DNA of 64,000 nt from contig SKCR01038145.1 of NCBI GenBank assembly GCA_019454045.1, positions 62,001 through 126,000 of the forward strand, given 5' to 3'. The position numbers were made by a program, and so were the translations under genes. The notes beneath the pieces are model-generated. The model was not told where the DNA came from, searched no databases, and worked only from the letters and a program-made list of their open reading frames with translations. This stretch comes from Zanthoxylum bungeanum (Eukaryota > Streptophyta > Magnoliopsida > Sapindales > Rutaceae). This document shows positions 55,869-64,000 of this stretch, piece after piece; the stretch's first letter is position 1; every line of letters starts with the position of its first letter.

Positions 55869-56760
55869 GTCTGTTCTCAGTATTTTGGTGAGTCTTCCTT
55901 TTTTTCTAACCCAAAGGGAATCTATGATGGCTTTCAGAACACAAGGGTTAACATGATGTATGTATGCATGGGGTGCATGAGATGCATGTAACATATATAA
56001 CATACTAAATCAACTAAAATTTTCAAACAAGTCGGCCCATTATCATTTTAGAAGCTTTTGGGCTAACTGTCATAGGAATGAACTCGTGCCAGTTTAAATG
56101 GCCCAACGAGTTCACATCTCATGACAAATGGTCCAAATGGATCCAAACGATGATGTTCCCAAGCACAAGCATAAAAGAAAGGTAATGCAAACATAGAGTA
56201 ATAATTTCTACAGAATGGCCCATCAACATTTCAGAAGCTTTGGCCCAATGGTCATAAGGTACGAACTTGCCTCAGTTTAAATGGCCCAGCAAGTCCGCAT
56301 TTCTGACAATGGTCCAACTGCATCCAAATGAGGATGGTCCACAAGCACATACTCAAGGAAATAATTGTTACTTTAACCATACAACCCCGATCTATGGGTG
56401 GGTTCACAAGAGTATAGACAAAGGCTCTCACCGGCGAAGGATGGCCCACAACTAGGTCTCCCCACTCAAGGGTTCGAGCAACCAAGTGAGCGCACCCTTT
56501 TTTATACACTAAGGTACGCGCCAATGAGCTATGGTGTGTGACGGACTGTCAAATGGATTTCCCGTTGTAGATTCCCCAGAGGGAAGGTGGAGCGAGGCTC
56601 ACTTAAATACCCAAGCCTCTTAGGCTCTTATCGCTTGGTGTCAGGAATAAACAACGAGTCCTCCAAATTAGTCTATCATAATAGGCTACGAGTAGATGGC
56701 TATCTAGGTGCCTTCACAGCTTTTCCTTCAAGAAAGGTAGTGAATGAAGGAAGACACCAA
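55869..56760 (-). other. J 5' leader with 183-bp duplication
   Basis: Two similar copies of a block containing AGTTTAAATGGCCCA(A/G)C start at about 56036 and 56219. Beyond it a tRNA-like piece (minus strand TAGCTCATTGG, then CTCGAACC) lies at 56465-56535. I found no clear PBS. D interrupts it at 56760. Confidence 0.55.
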
Positions 56761-58918
56761 TGTTGGAGTTTAATCAAGTCCACAAGATCACAAACAATGC
56801 ATAAAAAACGAGTTGAATACACAAAGGAGTAAGGCGGAATTCATACTCACATTGATGGGTTTTGATGAAATGAAGAACACAAGCCTTCAAGCTTCTCAAA
56901 CTCGCGGTAATGGAGCTCCTTGTGCTGCTGGACTGCTCGGTTTTGGGGCTGTCTTCCTCTCCAAGATTCGGCCATGCATGGACTCCATTGAAGCTTCAAG
57001 CTTCAAGCTTTTCCATGCTCACAAATTCGTTTCCCTATCACCATAATACAACCCATGTGTGTGCTAGCACTACTCTCCTTTATTTGCTTCTCAAAATTTC
57101 GGTGAAACCAGAAAAATTTAAGAAGAAATCGGCACCATGCCGTGAGAGGAGAAGAGAAGAAGAAGAGGGAAAAGAGAGGGAAAGGAAGAGACCGTGTACT
57201 GTACCGTGAGAGAGAGAAAAAAGATGTCCAATATATATATTTTATTTCATTTACCAAGTAAAAATAAATAAAACACATATATATATCTTATCTTTTAATT
57301 CTAAAGTCAAAAAATAAAAAGCAATAATGCTTTCCATCATTTCAACTTTAACTTTAAGTCACATCACATCTATTCACTTTAATAAAGTGACATATTGTCA
57401 AGTCATATCACTCAAAGTGACAATTGATTTGACGATTGACGCGACTAGCGATTTGACGCTTGATGTGACTTGCGTGCCGCGCTCGAATTCGAAATGCGAA
57501 TGCGCTCGCAATCACTCTCGGGCTCGGGTTAGCTAATTCCAAATTAACGAATTTTCCGTCGCGTCGTAATTAAGTGATTACGCCTAGCGAATTCACTATT
57601 CACGTCGCTAACGAATTAATTCTAAATTAATTCGTTCGCCCGAATTAAAATCTAATTTTAATTCCGCGTCGAAATCCAATTTCGATTAATATATCGAATA
57701 TATTATTTTATCGATTAATTCCAAATTAATCGTTCTCTCTCTTTAATTAATATTTTATCCCAGATAAAATATCTCCGCAATTAATCCCAGATTAATTTTC
57801 TCTCTCATCGAATTAATCCCAGATTAATTCTATCTCTCTCTTCTAATTAATCCCAGATTAATCAAAGTGCGAGTCATACGTCATCGGTGAATCTTCAGGA
57901 AGCGACCCATGAGATCTCCGGATATGTTGGCAGTAAATACGATCGTCGGACTGTCCGAACACGTAAGTACCTCGTACTACGTTTATATCGATTTACAAGA
58001 CAAGGTTGGCTTCTAGCAAAGCGCCATGCCTACCCAATTCTCCAGAAATATTCTTACAGGAATATATAGATCTGTATCAAGCGTAGTATACCGTAGTATT
58101 GTGTATATCGGCCCAGTATCGGATAATCACGTGCTAGGGCTGGGGGGGATAAGTGTCTCCCCCGTCCGAAACACATGTCGGATGTCTGGTAACATAGTCT
58201 CTATAATCGGATATACATGACCTGGTCACAATATCCCGATTGGTTGCGCAACACTCAAGAGCACTAGTACCGTATCCTGCGTGACATCATCTCCAAATGA
58301 CTGAAGTGACACTTCCATCTTGACATCACACCCAATACACTACGACTCTCTGATAAACCCAGAAGTGGTGTACACAGAACCGGTTAAAGCCCCCTACCAC
58401 CAAGACCAAAGTTTATCGATTATCGTAAGTATTAGCGATGCAAGTCTCAGGTTAAGACTATACACACCTACCTCGATTTCGGCCTCCCATAGACACGTAG
58501 TCATAATACCAATGGGATTCCGAGGGGTCTATCCAGAGCGAAGCTGTTCCCGTACCATCGGTGAAACACGACCTCCTATCGCACTTGCATAAGTATCCAA
58601 TACTTATATATATGAGAACTATGCCGTTGTGCCCTCACAAACGCGCACAAGTGCAATACTAGCCTATTCCGCATTATCGATGTCCAGTCTCGATAATACT
58701 ACGGCTAGGGATATTTAATGATTAAACCTTCGGGGACTGATACTGTCTCATATCATTCTCAGTCCAGGTACTAATCATAGGGACCTCTCTTCATTTATAT
58801 ATCTATGGTGATCTAATCACAAATGATGAGAGTGCAATTTCCTTGTCACATAGTTAATTTGCTACAACAACACAATGATCTGTGCAAATAGTGACGCTAT
58901 GGGTCATTTTGTCCAACA
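56761..58918 (-). repeat. 3' LTR of D
   Basis: 2158 bp, TGTTGGAG...TCCAACA in window orientation. The hairpin array is at about 57610-57865, with loops CTA, CCA and CGA on this strand; for example CGAATTAATT with loop CTA. It is followed by the inverted PPT ATCTCCCACTT (58919-58929), which identifies it as the 3' LTR. Confidence 0.9.
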
Positions 58919-58929
58919 ATCTCCCACTT

Positions 58930-61260
58930 GGCACATAGCCAGTCACTCAAGTGTCCACACCTGAACTATGTACGGTTCGCTCAAATTGCTGAGGAAAGGT
59001 TTTCGTCAGCGGATTTGCTTAATTATCGTCTGACGCGATTTACACGATCATCACATCGCCACGATGTATGATCCGAACGAATCAGATGATATAGAAGTAT
59101 ATATCTGGATCGTCGATGAGACCTTTAATTCTTTAGCCTGTGCTGACGCCTAGCTCAGCTGCTAACAGAACTATATCTAATCTAATTAGATTTATTATCG
59201 ATCCAAATGGCTTCTATTGCTGCCTCAGCTGCAGCAATAATCCGCATTTGTTGTTAATTCGGCAACAGTTATCTTGCTCGGAATTTTCCAGCTTACTGTC
59301 CCAGTTTCAATCTTTATAGTACCGCAGTATTTACCGGTTTGGAAACTTGCAGCAGTGATCCCAGTCACTTCAAGTTCTCCATCTCCATAGTTTAAGACAA
59401 CATCTTTAGTTCTTTCAGATACTAACAGATGTTCTCAACTTCAATCCAGTGACTATCACTTGGATTGAACTGATCGTGACTCCATATGCTCGAAGCGCAT
59501 GAGACACCAATACAAGTACATTTTAAATGTACAATTTCTCAGAGAGTGTTACCAACTCCAAATCTAGCCCAGTAGATCTTTATTCCTTGAATAAAGGTTG
59601 TTACTCCCCAGAATTCTACGGAGAATTTCTATTGAAAGAATATCCATGAAAGCCAAGCTTTCACCAATTGTTTTATGGGAATTTCATTGTCAGTGCCCTC
59701 TCCCACTAACCTCCTTATATACACAAGAATTATTTCGTTTTGAGTTAAATCATAAACCATTATGATTATTTCAAAACGTCAGTTCCAAGAACCCTATGCT
59801 TGCTTCAATCCAAACATGGATTGAATAATCCGCAAACCTTGTTTGTCGGTTATACAAAATCGTCAGAATGTTATAAACATTCTCCAAAAGGTTTCCTTTT
59901 CAGGAAAGCGATTTTGATTTATAACTGACATATTTCACAAATGAAATATACAGTTATCAACAAGCATCTTCAAAATGGATTTACCATGGCAACAGGTAAA
60001 AGGTTGAACCGTTATTAACACAATGTTGATAACGATACATTTCCGTCAAAAGCCCAGCTTTGTACGTTGGTATGTTGCCTCCATGTATGTCTTCCTTGAA
60101 GACGTTTAATGTACCATAGGCACAATGCCTCGTGGTACAACAACTAGTATCCAAAATAGTTGTTAAACATGGAATCCATTTTCGATTCATGGCACTTTGC
60201 CATAATAGGGAGTCGATACCTTGTATCACTACCTCATACATAATCAGTTGGTGTACCTTAAAAGATTAAGATCTTTATGAGGTGAGATCAGAAACCCATA
60301 CCCCAGGTTGTTTTCTGACTCTCTCTGATCTACGCGGTTTCTTGTGTATTTGAAGATTAATGGTATAGATTCATCATAGATGAACTATTTGTGTTCCATT
60401 ACGGACCTTGTGCCTTAGAACAGTATTACTTCGATTTTCATCGAGTATCACTATCCTCCCACTGACCACTGCATATCGGTATTCCTCTCAGGAAAACCGC
60501 ATGGTGAGCAACAATCACATTGTTCTCATGTGAGATTTATAAGTACTATACTTATGGTTCCCTTAGGATAACCTATATTGGCACTAATCCAATTTGGGTT
60601 CTTAGTTTGGTATCATCCAAACTTTATGCCTGGCATACCCAAATTATCAGGAATGAGAAACCTCGTTTCTTTCCTGTTCACATCCTATATGATATCTGTC
60701 AAACAGATTAATATGGAACCTTATTTTAAATAAGTTTTGCACTGTTAATACATATGTTGAAGGAAATGATAGCTCAGAGCGACTCGTGATAAACCTTATC
60801 ATGTCCAACAAAATTCGGTTTTAGTTCGGACACACCGTCTAACTGACATGTCTCGTTTAATTGTGTCCTAGACAACAATGCCATAAATAAGTCTCTATTG
60901 ATCAAATCAATTTGAGCTATTTATTTGTCATTTATATGTTTGAGATTTTATTATATTCAAAATATAAATTTCTGTTATTTACATCTAATGTATTTATCTC
61001 AGTAATCTTTATATAATAAAAACTTTAGTGTTTTAGAATATAAAGGTTCACCCGCAGTGGGTTAAACACTGATAAAGAGATAATGTTTCTAGTCAAACTA
61101 GTTACATTATAACAGTTCCTAATTTAAGTACACACCCCAGGTTAGTTCCTAAACTTAGGTATCTACGGTCGAAATAGCGACTTTCGTCCCGTTTCCGATT
61201 CGCAGAGGAATCTCAGCTTGAAATCAGTATCCTGCTCAAAGCAGATTCTGAATATCAATA
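58930..61260 (-). pseudogene. degenerate copia pol of D
   Basis: Right to left: the protease-downstream block (about 61120-61210), GAG-pre-integrase (about 60880), RT N-terminal part (59981-60241, one 86-codon frame with an 'IQGIDSLLWQSAM' start), RT middle (about 59690-59960) and RNase H (58935-59330). The TEAEY segment of RNase H is lost with the same AATGCGGATTATTGCTGCAG arrangement as E. The integrase is shorter than in B: a deletion joins regions near 60850. Confidence 0.78.
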
Positions 61261-61299
61261 CATATATTTATGTACCACACTAAGTATTTAAAATCTAAT

Positions 61300-64000
61300 T
61301 TCAATACTAGCTGTGAACATAACTAAGACAAACATATTTAAAGTTAGAGCCTCGCCCTTTCTTTAATTCCTTCGTGTCTTCCATATCCAAATGGTAGTCA
61401 CTTTGGGATATGTCAATTATCCTTTTCAATACTTAGGAACCTTAGGCCAAGCCTTGGGTTTTTAGAATATTGAAAGGATGTGCACCTCGTGCTACATGCC
61501 CAATTGCAAAACTCTTTACATGAATAGTCAATTAATTCTCCAAGAATTATAATTGCAATTTTTAATACTTCTTAAATCCAAAATTAGATTTATGACAAGT
61601 ATATTAAATTAAGCATTAAAGTCATCATCACATAAATCTTCCAAAGATTTTATGCTCTACTATATTGCTTAATTTTGGGCTTAAGGTATAATAAGTTATT
61701 TTATCAAATAAAGTAACCTATTATTTATTCCCAATTTGAAAATTAAATCATTTAAAATATTTTAATCCTAGATTATATTTTAAATATTCAACTTTTCAAT
61801 TTTATCTTGATTACAATAGTCCAACTATTTAATCAACGATTAGTGGTACTTTATATATTATAATGATTATAATAGTCCAACTATATAATCAAATATAATC
61901 CAAATTAATTAACCTCAATTACATTGATTACTATAATCCAATTATAAAATCAACTGTAAACTGAAATTAATTAATTCAAATATATTGATTAATATAATCC
62001 AATTATATATAATCAAATATAATACAGTCCAACTGTTTATTAAAACAACAATTTAAATATTAGTCTAACTAATATTTAATCTAATGACGAAATAATAAAA
62101 TGAGCGTGTTTAGCGAGTATTCGAACGAATGTTGCAAATTCAATACTTGCCTCCCACTATTTTTCGTCGAGTCTCTAACCCTCTGTCGAGTACTCGGGAA
62201 ACCGTGTTTCCTAGTGGGCTAGGATCCCGTTAAATATCACACAATCTTGACTTTGGCCAACAAATTGTATGATAATTAACTAGGTAGATCTCGAAGATCA
62301 ATTGGATCTTATCCAACTCCTAGATCCAGTAGGTGGACATCCAAGTCCGAAACATATATCTTATATATGCCTATACATCGAATGTATAGCCTAACCTTTT
62401 CCTCTGAATCAACTAGGCCTTGGCTTTGGCACAACAAACCTAATGATCCCAGTCAAGCGCGGACCCATTGACATGGAAGCTTCGTAATCAATGTCAATGG
62501 ACAAGAAGTGGTCTTGACTTTGGCCAACAAACCACAACTTGGACACGACACCGATATGGAACAAAGCCTCGTGATTAAAACACATCTTTGATGGACAAGG
62601 GTTTGACTTTGGCCAACAACCCCTGCCAATCTCGGATCTTGAGTAAGAATCACTCAATGGAAGGAAAAACGCATGATATTTAACGAGGGTTTTTCGCGTG
62701 CAAATTGGCTACCAATTTAATTATCTTTGTTAAGGTCTCATCATCATACACCCTTAAGCATGCATTCTAAACACATAATAAAGCGAGTATGAAATAAAAT
62801 AATAATGATATGCGGATGGATATTTTACATTGATCCTAGATCAAATCTCTCACTTTCTCTCTCCCGCTAGCACTTGTATTATTTCTACCCGTTACACTAC
62901 ACTTCTAAAGAAACCTCTTTTACATGGAGGGGAATAGGTGAGAAAAGAATAAAAGAAGAAATAGGAGATAAGGCTGGACACGCAGGTCCAATTTAATAAA
63001 TCAAATTTATTACAATTTCCAAAATCGCCCAATCCCGACTAATATCCATCCGATATACATTATTCAAACATCACAACCATGTATTCATACAAGCATGTTA
63101 TCAATCAATCAATCAAATTAATTAATCTTGATTATTAGTGATCATCCAATGTTCAAACAAAGATTTGATTTTGTTCGAGTCAAACTCGTATTGCAAACAC
63201 GTACTCAAAGTACAATTTCTACGAATTAAATTAAATTACATAATTAAATCCAATTTAATACGTATTTAATTCTAATTCATTATTTAATTCCAAATTAAAT
63301 ATTACACTTTTATTAACGAACCTTTACGACTTAAATTCCAAATTTAATCGCAACGGGTCTCAAAGCCCGATTAACATCTAATGTTTTATTTAATTAAAGT
63401 CCAATGGGCTTTTAATTAATTTCTATAAGGCGTGGACTTTTGGTCAACTCGGGTCAAACCGAACAACCAAAATCCAATCCGGGAGTTACTCCATAAGCCT
63501 TTAAATTAATTTTGGCCCATTAGGCCCAATTAAATAATTAAGGTCCATTAAGTCATAATTGGACCTTTTGGATTCGGTTTTGGGCCTAATTGGATCCAAC
63601 CAATTTGCCTAAACCCAACTTTGTTACAACAAAGCCCAAAAGCCCAATTACAACCCAACAAGCCCAATTTCCAAAATCAAGCCCAAATTAATTAACTTAT
63701 AAAATTCCAAATTTCACAATTAATTAACCTAAGTGTAATACACAATCAATTACCCAATTAACATTTCTAAAATATCAATTAGCCTAATTAATCATGCACT
63801 TTAACAACCAAATAGTGTCCAACACAATTCAATTAAAATCAAACCCAATTAACATGCTTTCAAGTCTCGGCAATTAGGGGTTTTTCAATTCGATTCGGTT
63901 TCAATCCAATTGAGTCCACAATCATAATTTCCCAAATCAATACAATTCATCCAATGAATTAAAACAACAAAATCACAAAGAATTTCATGTTCTTTAAAAT
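61300..64000 (-). other. noncoding leader of D
   Basis: Collinear (inverted) with E 43301-46370. Hairpin tandem array at about 61800-62060, W-box-like motifs near 62247, 62515 and 62606, and the conserved GGACACGCAGGTCCAATTTA block near 62976. The frames at 62409-62657 (-) are motif translations. No gag is visible up to the window end. Confidence 0.75.

Larger units (their letters stand above)
39494..56760 (-). mobile_element. Tat/Ogre-like element J, gag-only
   Basis: A minus-strand gypsy element: 3' LTR (39494-41197 plus 51297-52543), PPT, minisatellite block, gag pseudogene and 5' leader. No RT, integrase or protease is visible between gag and PPT (about 2 kb, mostly tandem repeats), so it is non-autonomous. 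E interrupts its LTR and D its leader. The 5' LTR is not in the window. Very long LTRs, a G-rich PPT and tandem repeats near the 3' LTR are known traits of the Ogre/Tat lineage. It inserted into the RNase H of I. Confidence 0.82.
56761..64000 (-). mobile_element. Ty1/copia element D, defective, runs off window
   Basis: Minus-strand copy of the family: 3' LTR 56761-58918, PPT, pol relic, then the noncoding leader up to the window end. By comparison with B the PBS should lie a few hundred bases beyond 64000. Left flank ACCAA (56756-56760) is the candidate target duplication. The host is J's leader. Confidence 0.88.

Overview
The window is a block of nested LTR retrotransposons from a flowering plant, most likely a eudicot with a large, repeat-rich genome. 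I see no intact host gene, rRNA, tRNA or CRISPR array. Three lineages are present, named by their domains: a Ty1/copia family with LTRs of about 2.0-2.15 kb (copies A, B, D, E, F and one solo LTR), Ty3/gypsy Athila-like elements (G and I), and Ty3/gypsy Tat/Ogre-like elements (J and solo LTR K). A further copia-like remnant (H) is one of the oldest layers. Almost all coding sequence is broken.

Left half. A (+, 1-2452) is the 3' end of a copia element with an almost intact RNase H. It sits 20 bp inside the 3' LTR of B (-, 2453-10404). B itself lies near the end of the 3' LTR of G (-, 10410-22311). G is an Athila-like derivative that has lost most of pol but keeps a gag-like pseudogene (19145-20089) and a pseudogene of the 'putative plant transposon protein' type (16906-17935). 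Solo LTR K (+, 11221-14391, TSD GTGGT) lies inside G's 3' LTR. G in turn cuts the 5' LTR of H at 22311.

Middle. F (+, 23733-35637, TSD ATAAT) is a complete copia copy inserted in H. It carries an inverted solo LTR of its own family (28867-30957, TSD GGAAT). Between 36481 and 39493 lies the 3' half of an Athila-like element I (-): RNase H, integrase and then, where such elements carry an extra spliced ORF, two pseudogenes resembling host genes. One is an unrecognised protein and the other the N-terminal half of a LOG-type cytokinin-activating enzyme.

Right half. J (-, 39494-56760) interrupts I in its RNase H. It has a 2.95-kb LTR, a PPT, four tiers of minisatellite, a Tat-type gag pseudogene and no pol. 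Copia copy E (+, 41198-51291, TSD CGTTT) sits inside J's LTR. Copia copy D (-, 56761 to the window end) sits in J's 5' leader.

The copia copies B, D, E and F share the same lesions in RNase H and lack gag. Each has instead about 2.6-3 kb of noncoding leader, yet their LTR pairs and TSDs show recent transposition, so they look like a non-autonomous family mobilised in trans, perhaps by an A-like relative. The most unusual signal is structural: their LTRs and leaders hold runs of perfect short hairpins, nearly all closed by a three-base loop (usually TGG), and stem sequences in different copies change in a compensatory way. I know no established description of this.
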